This document shows, piece by piece, positions 31,037-42,181 of a stretch of 64,000 nt of DNA. The first letter of the stretch is position 1. The number at the start of each line of letters is the position of its first letter. A program made the translations under genes and the position numbers. This DNA is from Phlebopus portentosus (Eukaryota > Basidiomycota > Agaricomycetes > Boletales > Boletinellaceae): contig JAYXKI010000001.1 in NCBI GenBank assembly GCA_037892935.1, positions 3,472,001-3,536,000 of the forward strand, in the 5' to 3' direction. The notes under the pieces are model-generated. The model was not told the origin of the DNA. It made no database searches and saw only the letters and a list, made by a program, of their open reading frames with translations.

Positions 31037-31455
31037 TGTAAGGACTCGAACATTTTTCCTTTCTTTTCTTACATCATTATTTATTTTAATACTCTTTTCC
31101 TTTTCTTTTATTTTTCTTATGTGCTTATTCATCCTTTCGCTGGAACATTCCACGACATTCTATCACACTCACTAATCATCCCTCTCCTTCATCATGTGAT
31201 CCCCTAATAGAGTAAACCTTTCACACGCTTGAAGTCTATATAAGTAGATAGTTTGACTCATTCATTTCCTTGTCTTTCTATTTTACTTACCTTCACTTCG
31301 ACTTAGGTATTTACTCTTGTATTTGTTAGTTTGTTCTATTTTACTTACCTTCACTTCGACTTAGCGTGCGTAAGCCTGGCAACTCGCATTCAGCTAGTTG
31401 TTAGTCGTTGTTTGGCCACCTTGAGATCGACGCCCGTTAGTCTCGCTGTCTAACA
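31037..31455 (+). repeat. Element B 3' LTR
   Basis: TGTAAGGACTCGAACA...CTGTCTAACA, about 419 bp, clearly related to the LTRs of element A and with the same TATATAAG and GTCTTTCTATT signals, but with many transitions. It is immediately followed by element C sequence. Confidence 0.88.
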
Positions 31456-33292
31456 GATTGTCATGAAGGAACACCATAACTCGACCCTGGCAGGACATCT
31501 AGGAGTGACGAAGACAGTCCAGCTGATAATATGAAGGTACTGGTGGCTGGAACTAAGTGGAGATGTGCAGGTATATGTGCAAGGGTGTGATTGTTGTCAG
31601 TAAATGAAGGCCCTCAGGAAGACAAGGGCAAAGTGTTTGCACCCTAATGAGGTGCTAGAGGTGCTATGGCAGATTGTCATAGTTGATCTGATCGGAGAAT
31701 TGCCAGAGTCGAATGGGTTTAATATAGTTTGTGTAGTAGTTGATTGCTTCAGTAAACAAATCTATGCAATCCCGACAACAATAAAATTGACAGCTGAAAG
31801 CATAGCAAGGATCTACAGGGACCACATCTTCCAGTTACACAGTCTGCCTTAAAAGATCATTCACGATCGAGGAGTGCAGTTTGATGCAAAGATGATGAAG
31901 GAGTTGTACAAGCTCCTTCATATCGAAGGCAATCTGTCGACAGCGTATTACCTGCAGACAGATGGATAGATGGAGCAGGTTAATCAAAAACTTAAACAAT
32001 ATCTCTGGCTGTATGTCAATCATTGACAGTCAGACTGGGCAGACTGGCTAGCTCTCACAGAGTTTGTATACAACAACTGCAAATACTCAGCGACAAAGTT
32101 ATCCCCCTTCTTTGTTAATATGAGAATGCACCCCTTAGACTTTATGGGTGTTGGAATGGCATCATCTAACCTGTTAGCAGAAGAGTTTGCCAAGTATGTC
32201 AAGGAGGTACATGAGCTCGCCCAGGCTAATCTAGTCCAGACAAACAAAGACATGAAGCGCTTTCATGACCGTCATGCTGGGGAGTCCATCAGTTATGAGG
32301 CAGGATAGAAAGTTTTCTTAGATGGATGGAACATTAAGACAATCTGACTAATGAAGAAGATGGATGATAAATTTTAGCCCCTTTGAGGTCATAGAGAAAG
32401 TTGGTGCAAGCACATATAAACTCAGACTACTGAAGATGTAGAAGAAGGTTCATCTAGTCTTCAATGAGATCTTGCTCAAACCAGCTGTTCAGCCATCTTT
32501 CAAGTCGTAAAAGAAACCACCTCCACCTCCACCAGTGATCATTGACAAGCAGGAAGAATACAAGGTTGAAGAAATACTCAACTTGCATTTACATCAAGAA
32601 AAGCTTCAGTTCCTGGTTAAGTAGGTTGGATATGAAGAAGCAACATGGTAACCAGAGTCTGATGTTAAGGACAATGCACAGGAATCAATTCAGGAATTCT
32701 ATTGCAAACATCCTAGGGCTCCAAGAAAGCTAGCTATACCTCAACAAAACCTATGTGCACTGTACAAATTCACGTTGTCGGAAGGGCTATGTGGTTGGTC
32801 GGGACACCCAACCTTGAAGGGGGGGGTGATGTAAGGACTTAAACATTTTCCTTTTATTTTCTTATATCTTCTATTTTAATTTTCTTTTCTTTTCTTTTTA
32901 TTTTCTTACTAATGATTATTCTTCTATTTACTAGAACCTTCTGTCATTTTCCACAATGCTCATTAATCACCCCACTCCTTTATTATGTAACTTCCAAATA
33001 GAGTAGACCTTTCCCACAGTCACCATATATATAAGTAGCTAGTTTGACTTTTCGATCCCCCATCTTACTATTCTACTTACCACCATGATGACTTAGGTAC
33101 TTACTCTATTTCTTTATATTATTTAGTTGTGAGTTCTACTTACCACAATAACAACTTAGCATTCGACGGTCTGAACTTAAGTTCTATCTTAGCTGTCTCG
33201 ACCCGAGTGATGTATTTAGGATTACCTCATCTATACTTATTTGTTGTTATATTGGCCTGCCTCAACTCAGCCTCTGAGCCATCCACCTAACA
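31456..33292 (+). mobile_element. Element C: 3' relic of an older related chromovirus
   Basis: It starts inside the integrase zinc finger (NSTLAGHLG), passes through a decayed integrase core (LPESNGFNIVCVVVDCFS) and chromodomain, and ends with its own LTR (32830-33292; TGTAAGGACTTAAACA...CCACCTAACA). Stops are more frequent than in element B. At the first junction the sequence differs from A and B (GDVQVYVQGCD), so it is a separate subfamily. Element B's LTR abuts it directly, consistent with nested insertion, but the rest of C is not found to the left. Confidence 0.8.
32830..33292 (+). repeat. Element C 3' LTR
   Basis: 463 bp with TG...CA ends, preceded by a G-rich polypurine tract. It has a TATATATAAG box near 33028. 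It diverges strongly from the A and B LTRs but keeps the same plan. Confidence 0.75.
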
Positions 33293-33294
33293 AA

Positions 33295-33494
33295 ACTATC
33301 TACTTATATGGACTTCAAGCATGTGAAAGGTCTACTTTAATAAGAAGTCATGTGTCAAGGAGTGGAGTGATTAGTGAGCATCTTAGTCAGAGGGAATGGA
33401 TTTAGTAAAAGGGAATTAGTTAGTAATGTAAAGAATGATAAATAAAATGGATAATGACATAAGGAAATGAAATGAAAATGTTCAGGTCCTTACA
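33295..33494 (-). mobile_element. Inverted, truncated LTR fragment
   Basis: Read on the minus strand it begins TGTAAGGACCTGAACA and follows the family LTR to the CATATAAGTAGATAGT box, where it stops. It lies directly against the end of the element C LTR in opposite orientation. Confidence 0.75.
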
Positions 33495-34066
33495 GAATCC
33501 TCCGAACTACAAACCAGTCATAATAAATCCAGCTGTATTTTAAAAGTCTGAAAAACTTTATATTATACTGGAATTACATGGAATTCAACATATTCTGGCC
33601 TTTTGGTTTTTCCTGATGAGTCACATATCACTTAATACAGTATTTTTTATTATCCTCCATTGGGTCACAGAGTTTCAAACTTAGTTCTTAGATGTATATA
33701 TACTGACTTTGTAGCCTATCTAATGCAACTGTATAAAACTGCTTGTATTACTTCTAGACTAATATACATTTTGGCACTATCTAGCTCATCTACACCAAGT
33801 GTGCCAGTGCCCCATAGTCAGACTCCTGTTTGCTACACAAACTGTGTATTAGATGATCTACATCTTGAATGTAGTCACGCGATTTATGACCTAGCACACA
33901 TCTACACACATGTATTATATTATTTCTTTCGTAACGCAGTGATTGTGCAGAATTTGCAGAGAAAATAGGCATTTATTCCATTTTTCGATGTTTTAGCTCA
34001 GACGCGGCTCAATTCACATCAAATGCATGTGTCGTACTACGACTTTATGAAAAACAAAACACTGTA
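33495..34066. other. AT-rich spacer, no gene recognised
   Basis: Only short frames without motifs occur. This is the transition from the transposon cluster to the gene-rich block. CpG becomes common again only near 33990. Confidence 0.5.
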
Positions 34067-34355
34067 GTAAGATCAATGTAGGTCATGTGCTTGGCCAGCG
34101 TGCCGAGGTCATCTTCGCCCTTCCTCGCATCAGGTTGAGGATTCTTGTGCTGAACAGTCACCAAAGTGCTGCTCTTCAACGTAAAGATGTTAGCAGGACT
34201 CTCTGCACCAGAGCGCAATTCTCTATCCGAATCGGAGGACGACGTGATGAGGTTTACGCCATCGTCTATCTTGATCTCGATACGTGAAGGAAGGAATGAC
34301 GATGTTCTGGCTAGCCGAGGAGATCCTGTAACAGGGGAATCCTAGATTACATGGC
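34067..34355 (-). pseudogene. Partial copy of the SprT-like gene 3' end
   Basis: The minus strand matches 50352-50640, the last exon of the SprT-like gene, with many substitutions and a deletion of a short segment. Shared landmarks are TGT(A/T)ACAGGATCTCCTCGG at the exon start, AAGATAGACGATGG, GATAGAGAAT and CCTACATTGATCTTAC at the end. The bases before the exon also resemble the intron end (CATGTAAT...AG), which favours a DNA-level duplication over a retrocopy. It lacks the catalytic domain and any start, so it is not a gene. It lies just downstream of the TOK channel gene. Confidence 0.78.
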
Positions 34356-34440
34356 CCCCGAGGAAACCTGCACGAGCAACGCCTACAGTACGTGCCAATA
34401 GCATTAATTATGGGCACGGAAATAGATTACAATAAAAGCA

Positions 34441-36752
34441 TTATTCTTTGCTGTCTCTCCAGTAGCGCCTTTCAAAAAGAAATTTCTCCTCGTTCTTCAA
34501 TCGTAAGAGCCTGCTCCCTGCTGCAAGTAGCCCAGCAAAAGCTTCTCTATAATGCGCAACTTCTTGCAGAGTCTCCTGTTCGTCCAGATCTGCGGCAAAA
34601 GGAACGAGATCCGCCTCTTCCTCATAATACTTCTGCATCAGCGTGCTCATTTTGCTTCGTTTGTTCGCTTCCTGTGACGAAGTGGATGAAGCTTGCACGC
34701 CAGAAGAGTTATCAACCCGCTGGGAATCGTCCTGATCCGATCGTTGCTGTGCTGCTAGTGCTTTGATGTTGCGGAGTTGAACGATACGATCGGCTTTCAG
34801 CAGCATGCGCGCGTTAGTCCCTTCCTTCATATGTCCCAAAAGCAATCTACGTGCATACTTCTCCAGTTCAACTGCAAGTTCAAGGATGTACTCGGTCAGA
34901 ATCCTATCTTCCTCGCGCTCTCTCTCCATCTCACGTTCTGCAGCTCCTTCCTCGGCTTCTCTGACATTATCCTCATTTTCCATGTCTTCCCTTGCGACGC
35001 CGTTTAGCAGCTTTGTGTCGATCCACTTTTGCTTTGACGTGATGAAATCTGTGTGGGTCCTTCCTAGCCTTTGCCGGGTATCATTCTTGCGAAGTCGCTC
35101 CTGCACGTCTCGAGGCAGGCTTTTTTCTTCGTCCACAACGTCTATGGTTCCTTTGGTAACTCCCTGGCCCTGCTCCTCGAGGTTTGCAACTCCAATGCCT
35201 GCCTTTGCTTCACGTCGAAGCAGCAAATTTGTTGCGAACTTCTGAAAAATACTCTGAATGGTCTGTATTGCGAAGGAGGCCATGATCGGTACAGCCATGA
35301 TGGAGTACAAAATGAACACCACTGATCCCTTCGTTAGCATTTTTTTTTTCACAAAACACATTACAGGAGATATACCTCGACCAGCAGGTGTTACGGGTAC
35401 ATAGTCCCCAAACCCGATTGTCAGAAAGAAGACGTAACAAAAGTACAATCCTTGACCATACGTCCAGCTCTACGGAATAGTCAGTAAGTTATATCGCCGC
35501 AAACAAGATCTTCAACACTCACCTCAATCTGAGAGAAGATCAAGGCACCTAGGACCCAGAAGAGTAGGAATCCAGTGCAGTTCGTCAATAAATCTTGTGC
35601 CATCCTCCCTCTGTCGGTTTCATTATAGAGCTTTCGTAAGAATTCTAGCTCTTTCTCCAGACTCGGCTCTTTTTCGAGTTCGTCCTCCTTCTCCTGCCTT
35701 CGCCTTTCAAACTCCCTTCGCCTCTGAATGCGCCGTGAAGTGAGACGTCCACGTAGGAACCGGACGAGCAGCTCGATTAGAGAAGCGAGCTGCACAATAC
35801 CGACGAGGACAAATGGAAAAAATACGATCTGCGAGACAGGCTTGGTGGGATAGAAGTCTCCGAAACCAATTGTCAGGATCGATACTACTGAGAAATAAAT
35901 AGCCTGCAGGTAAGTCCAGTCTTCCTACAAGTAGTTGGTCAGTTTATTTTTCACAAGGCTATGATACTGACGATAAGGGAGTCTATCTTACCACCAGAGA
36001 CATAAATAGTGCCAAAAGCCCAATGGTCAAGACGAAAAGCGTGTTCTCCAGCATGAAATGTCTACCTGCTATACGGACCCTGACTTGATTCTCGGATGTT
36101 GACTGATGTGATTTGCCGCGTACATGGAGCAAATAGTGGGACAGGAGCAAGGCAAAAATAATAAATGCAAGGACTAAAGAAAACAACCTAGAATCAAGCG
36201 GAACTGAGCTGGAAAGCGGAGCCAGGAATGGAAATACACATACGCGCACCAAAAGCCCTCCCCGTAACTGATTCCGGCAATGTTCCGCGATAGTATACCG
36301 TAGGCGAGGACATTACCGAAAGCAATGCCAAGCTGAAGCTCGTCGGATGCGTGAGTCTTACCGCTTCGAGTCCCTCAAAGAGACTTATACTCGCCTTTAC
36401 TACCCAGCATCCCAGACTCACACGAGTTGAATATCTCCACAGCCCATCGCTTACAGAGAAGCGGAGGAGGAGAAGCCAATTCGCAAGAACGTTGAATGCT
36501 AGACCAACGGCACTCAGCACGATATTCGTGTGTGGATCCGGTAGTTTAGTGAGACCGTTTCCGTCCGAATTGTGTTGGAAGAACCATGGTTCACTAACGT
36601 CAGGTCAACGGAAGTAGAGTAGAAATCACAGCTGATGTTTCTGCTTACGTCAGCGCGGGAATATCCAATAGCGTGCTTAACGGCGCTATCACTGCTGCTA
36701 TAAGAGGTGCGAAGGTGGGCAGTGACTTGAGATCATCTTTTGTGGGTAGCAT
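34441..36752 (-). CDS. TOK1: TOK-type outward-rectifying potassium channel
   Basis: This is a fungal plasma-membrane K+ channel with two pore loops in one chain. From ATG 36752 (MLPTKDDLKSLPTF) exons give hydrophobic segments such as VLSAVGLAFNVLANWLLLL and LVLAFIIFALLLSHYLL. The first pore is VSILTIGFGDFYP (about 35860) and the second FFLTIGFGDYVPV (about 35410), both with the GFGD filter. A basic/acidic coiled-coil linker (RRIQRRREFERRRQEKEDEL) lies between. A final membrane helix (IMAVPIMASFAIQTIQSIF) leads into a long cytosolic tail with charged coiled coils, ending at 34441 (RYWRDSKE). Several introns are needed, including two very short ones (36333-36361, 29 nt; 36209-36243, 35 nt). In the family the plan is eight membrane segments. 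The symbol is used at family level. Confidence 0.88.
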
Positions 36753-37532
36753 CAAAGTGGCAAAAGACAAGTATAATAGCGTATGCGGGGCTGGTGACGG
36801 AGAACGCTCCTATATATACTACACCACACCCACAAGATCCGTCAGCCTTGCCGCGTCATTAATGTCCTATATAGGGGCCTTGGATCCGTTAACAAAGAGG
36901 GGCAGACGACTAGATGTATATTTTGACCAAGTTAGTTTCTTTCCACAACATGAGCTAATGAAAAAGTTACTGAAAGCAAGCCAAGTAAATAACAATGCGA
37001 AGAAAGAAAAAGGGCAATAGTGGTAAATACAGACAGACGAGCGTGCGAGCTATGAGACAATGGGTGGACCGATGATGATGCAGAACCGAGCACTGTGCTA
37101 TACACGCAACAATCAAGAACGGAGTCAGAATGGAGAAACAGTCAAACAGTCCAACACTTGAAGGAAAGAGGACTCGAAGAGCAATGGGAGAAGCAAGGGT
37201 TAATGCGGAGAAATACAGTATGTGATGTCAGTTAGAGGGACGCGGGTTTAAGTAGGTGCCGTGGCACGGGTGTATGATGACAGACTAGCGAAGCAATGAG
37301 AGCAAAGGAAATGATCAACACAGTAATCAAACATTAAAGGACCAGACTTTGAGTGGTTACGATAGCAAGGTTGGATAGAATCTGGGTGGATGATTTTGAT
37401 GGGGAGTGGTATACTCAGAGCGAAGAACAGGAAAGATGCGCGATCTCAGCACCTCGAGGTGCTCGCCATGCATGCGTTTTGCACCTACGCTTGGGATAAT
37501 GTTATACGTTCTTGAGTGGGCGTAACGAAGAT
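36753..37532. other. Intergenic region between channel and Puf genes
   Basis: Contains the promoter side of the channel gene and the 3' side of the Puf gene. The plus-strand frame at 36673-37020 overlaps the channel's first exon and has no motif, so it is treated as chance. No other feature is recognised. Confidence 0.5.
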
Positions 37533-40500
37533 TTACATGTTGTAACCATACGTTGCGCGCTGGTAGGGGTCATTGATGCCGTTCGCGATTCCGACTGACC
37601 CACCGTAGGACGCTACGCCAGGAAGTTGGATACTGCTATTGAAATTGCCAACGCCAAACCCATTCGTGCCGGAACTGAGCGCATGAGTATGTCCAGATCC
37701 GCCTTGGAGAACATATCCATCAATCGCCTGTGGCTGAAGAGAATGAATTGGTTGTTGTAAATGTAAAGATGCCTGTTGACCATGTAGACCGGTGGCTGTA
37801 GCATTACTTTGACCGAGGCCGTACATAGTCGAACGGGTACCATACACATCCGCCAGCTGATGGGAAGGATGAATGGACCCTGCAAGAGGTCCACGAGGTC
37901 CGATACCAGGGTGTCCGACAACGCCTTGATTCGCAAGCGTAATACCCATTCCCTGTTGACCGTAAGGACCGCCGTAATGGGAGATTCCGTTCGTACTTGC
38001 CAGTTCCATCTGCTCACGTTGAAGCTTAGACTGAATGCGCTTCCCGTAGGGCGTATTACGGATGAGCGGAAGTATAGGACGGATGCCCTCGACAAGCAGT
38101 GCACGTTGCCCGGGTTCAGCATAGTCGAGGGCAGTCTGAACGCAATAGTTCCCGAAGGAGTCGCGAAGGAGCTTCTCGAGGCGCGTCCGGTTAAGGATCT
38201 CGTCAATAAGCATCTTGCGTGTGTTCGTCTCTGCCACACGAATGCATTTCTCGATGACATTCGAACTGAACTTTTGCACCGAGAGAGCGCAAACGTTACC
38301 CGTGAACTGGCGTATGACAGCATCGCTGAAGCGGCTATCGTTCAAATCCAGAATGTATTGCACAACCTAGAGGAATATAATTCAGATGGATGCCATCTTC
38401 AGCAAGTCATTGAGCTTACGTAGTTACCGTAAGGGTCTTGCACTAGCGTGAGGGCGTTATACGTGATCTCGTTGACGAGTTGCACCCTTTGGTGGTCTGA
38501 CGCATGGTCAATGCACCGTTGAAGTACACAGCATCCGTGACGGTGAGTTGCAACTTCGACACAATTCGCGGCGACCGCATTATAGATGAACTAAACATAT
38601 GACGTAAAAATCATACAAAAACGATGCTTCTCATACAAAATACGTACCTGATTGTCTTCAGGTGACAACTTGTTGAGGCACTTCTGAATAACGTGGTTGC
38701 CGTTCAAGTCCTTGATAAGGACCACTACGTGCAAACTCAATGCGACGATGATAGAATGAATCTGAGCATTGTATCTAAGATCAGTCTGCTTCCGCCTACG
38801 CGTAAGCATATAAAGAAAGAGGGAGCACAATAGATACTTGCCTGTCGCTGTGTCGACAGAAAGTCGATCATCTTCTGCACCGCACGCGTACCATGCATAT
38901 TCAGCGAAATGTTTACCAGATCTTGTGCAACAGATTCGCAAATCAGGTTACGTTGTTCGTCCGTCGAGTACTCGAGAAGCTTTTGGCAAAGATAATTTCC
39001 GAAGGGATCTACATTATTCAGTCAATCGAAGCTTCTCATAGAAGACTAGGCGTAAAAATCCTCACCCGTCATCAATTCTGCAAAGTGCCCAAACGTTTCA
39101 CGAAAAATTAGGTCCCGGTACTCCGGATTACCCTCCTCGAGCTTCTTCTGGAGGAATCGGCAGCCGTGTTGATCCTTGCACAAAGTAGCAATCTCGCCTT
39201 GAAGATCTTCCAGACGGGTACCAGTGAAACGATTGACTGAGCGAGAAAACAGTGAACCGTTGCTCGTTAACATAGATATGATGCCACTTACGATCAATGT
39301 CACCACGTTTATGTTTAGGGCCATGGAGACCATTCATCTTATTGTCAGACCCAATACGTGCTCCCATAGACAGACCGTAACGAGAACCATGGTGGTGATA
39401 AAGGGCGGTCGAACCACCAGTGGTACCAGATCCATTAAGACGTCCATTCGACTCTAAGCCGTATCCATTGAAGCGATTGTCTTGGTTCAAATAGATTGAA
39501 TCAACATCATAGTGATTCTGTGCTGAGTCATTTGAGCTGAAAGTCAAAGGACTTTCATATTGAGACGGTGAGATCCTGCTGAGTGATGCGGTAGATGCCA
39601 GTTCACCAGCGCTTGCAGGAGTATCGAGCGCACTTGCTGCAAGGCGAGCACCAAGCATATGAGCCTCTGAGCTTGACTGAGGAGTACCAGGTGCCTTTCC
39701 AAACTGTCCAACGTCTGTACGCAATGAAAGTGGACCTGGACTGACGTTCAAAGGCGATGTACGACGTGACACACCAGGCGTATTTTGAAGCAGTGGAGTG
39801 CCACTCGCAGATACGGTTGCACCGAGCTTGGATTGCAAATCGTTCAGGCCGGAATTCAGCGCTCCCGCTCCAAGTTGCGGTGTGCCCGTGTGCCGATCGC
39901 TACGTACCGTAGCGCCCTCTTGGCTCCGCGCGAACTGTGGCCATTCTGAGGACCTCTGCGATAGCGGCGCAAGATCTAAAGCGGCCGATGACGACGACAG
40001 CTGATAGGAAAATTTTAGGTAACATCACAAACTTGAGCAAATTTATTGTACCTTATTGCCGAAGTCTCCTTTTGAGGCTAGCTTGTCATCGTCGGGAAGA
40101 GGCAAGTGCCTCATAGCATCTAAGAAGAGATGAGGTTGAGCCCTTTTCGACGCATACAGACAGTAGGGACAGAGGTAAGATATCTGATACATACTCTGCA
40201 CTTCCTTATCGAGCTGCTCATCCAAGAGTATTCCAGCATTGTAGCCATTTCCAGGACCGCTGAACTGAGCACCTTCATGATCTCCTACATATCCTGCCCC
40301 GTTGACGCCGATCCTATTCATCGCCTGGGAGCCTGTCCGACTTAACGGCGACGTGTTACCATTGGAAATGGGGTCTTGAACTGACAAGCCCTGCAGTTGG
40401 TTTGCGAGATCCTCGTCGTGCTCGCTCGCAGAGGTCCGACGGCTCGCCGGCATTGATTTTGCACCTGCGCGAGCAAAGGCTGAGCCATTCGATTCCACAC

Positions 40501-41108
40501 CGAGCCCATAGCCGATCTGCGGGGTATCCGCATACGTAACGGACTTCCGTTTGTCAACATTGACTCCCGCGCCAACCGCGTTCGACAGTGCCGCAGGGTC
40601 CATCAAACGACCATGCATGACGGGAATCGGCGAGTGCTCGCCGCCGACAAGGGTCGAGTTGACACGCGGCGGTGTGGTGGGTGCTGAGGCAGCGAGATGC
40701 TGGAGGTTCTGCGAGCTGTCTAAGGGCAGACTGAGAAGCTCCTGCTGCTGTTGGTGTTCCAGAGCGCGCATTTGTTCTTCAAAAATTTTTCGTTGTATGG
40801 CACGCTGGCGCTCGTGTTCCATGCGTTTCAGCTCGACACGCTTTAGTTTTACAAACGCCATTTCTCAGATACGGTTACAGCGGCTAAAATGACTGGGGAC
40901 TCACTGCTGAAATGTCTGGCATATTAGTACCCAGTCTGGCCGCCTGGATAAGAGAGAAAACGGGAGACGTGTCAGATGGGTAGTGCACTTTAAGGCCGAC
41001 GCGACCCACCGAGTCTGCGAGGTCGAGAAAAGCAGGTGGGCTCTGCTTGCGCTCCTCGCTCGTGCGAGAGTCGATCGGAGATGCTGAGTGGTCGGTAGGG
41101 ACGTTCAT
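37533..41108 (-). CDS. Puf/Pumilio-family RNA-binding protein
   Basis: A cytoplasmic post-transcriptional regulator that binds mRNA 3' ends through Puf repeats. It starts at 41108 (MNVPTDHSASPIDS). An inferred 64-nt GTGAGT intron joins NMPDISA to RVELKRMEHERQRAIQRKIF, so the ATG at 40861 is internal to an intron/exon and is not a start. A long Ser/Pro/Gln-rich, low-complexity N-terminal half follows (about 41108-39330). The Puf domain covers about 39300-37950; repeat signatures visible are GCRFLQKKLEEG, FGHFAELM, GNHVIQKCLNKL, SNVIEKCI and FGNYCVQTALDY. The tail after KLQREQ is Gly/His/Gln-rich and ends YQRATYGYNM. About six introns are needed. The repeat number is assumed to be the usual eight but was not counted exactly. 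Confidence 0.88.
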
Positions 41109-42181
41109 AATGGATAAGTTTGAGGTATATGAATCAATGAAAAAAGTCTTTTTCCGGGTGAACGACAGAAGGGCAAAAAAGGGCGGTAAAAGAGAAACTA
41201 GCGAATATAGAGAGATAACCTAGTCGCACAAGCGTTATCCTAGGCTTGCATGTGAGCTGAGTGCGCCCGGAGTGGAGGTGGATGTTGTAGCAAGGGGGGC
41301 GCTCACCAGAAAACGGGAAACTTTTTCAGCCTGTCTAATAAGAACTGGTGATACAACGGCGTTCTCTACGTGCAAGACGAGAGTTTTAGAGGAGATACGA
41401 GGGACGAAGGGAGGAAGACGACGAGGAGAACGCACCGAGTAATATGAGATTGAGAGGAAGGTAAGTAGAGGAGCTAAAGATGCGTCCGGTGTAGCGGTCG
41501 GGTTATAAGGGACCACCAGTCGGCTAGCGCGGCAGGCAAATCAAGCGGGCTTTCTTCACATTTATTTCCATTTTGCTCTTCTTTTTTTTTATTTTTTTCC
41601 CTCTTTTTCCTCGTCTCACTTCGCCGTCCGTTCGCGGTTAGACAGTTCAATACGTACCAACCATCAGAAGCAAGGTGACTATACCCAATTTCTCGGCCGA
41701 GTATTACTTTCTAGTCCTTGCACTCAAAATCCTATTTTTCTCTCTCTATCAACTTCTCATATTCCTGACCCCTTTTATACATGCGAATATATTCCATAAG
41801 CATCATCAGTAGATTAGTAATGGATTCCTTCCATCGTGTGTGGTCATCAGAGAAATCAGAAAGGTACTATTGCAACGCGACACCCGAGCCGCACGCGTGA
41901 AGTTTAGTTTCTCAGCGTACGTACGCTTGTGGTCCAATGTGCAGATCGTTTGTTCCCCATCCAAATAATCATATTCTTCCGTTTCTTCCAGATAGGAACC
42001 AGTAATTCGGCCAGGGCCACACATGGGGAAATATTTCTACTGTCATGCGCCACGGTCTCGTTCCTAAACTTTAGGCCACCGTTCAACCTTAAATGAAATA
42101 CCTCAGCAGACCTCAAAAACTTGACTGAGCTCCTTTCGTCTCCATATCCATATATTCTATTCTATTCCTCAATGCATAAAT
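41109..42181. other. Intergenic region upstream of the Puf gene
   Basis: Carries the long 5' flank of the Puf gene and the 3' flank of the UVRAG-like gene. Polypyrimidine runs occur near 41570-41630. Frames at 41235-41516 and 41806-42116 (minus) are motif-free and treated as chance, though a leader exon cannot be excluded. Confidence 0.5.

Larger units (their letters stand above)
25724..31455 (+). mobile_element. Element B: decayed, 5'-truncated sister of element A
   Basis: The segment aligns with element A from within gag (A position about 17375) to the end of the 3' LTR (31037-31455). The 5' LTR, primer site and gag start are missing, replaced by R copy 4. Gag lies at about 25730-27123 with a damaged knuckle (GQVGHYIQEC), and pol fragments lie at 27134-30990. 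Many stops are present; those checked come from CGA codons (27842, 28577, 29126, 30230). In a 113-base part of the reverse transcriptase, 6 of 8 CpG of element A are TpG or CpA here. The polypurine tract and GGGTTTT heptamer are kept. It is inactive. Confidence 0.9.

Noticed and set aside
36673..37020. Plus-strand frame of 115 codons over the channel gene's start
   Set aside because: The minus strand has a better supported first exon here (MLPTKDDLKSLPTF with GTAAGC donor) and the plus frame has no motif.
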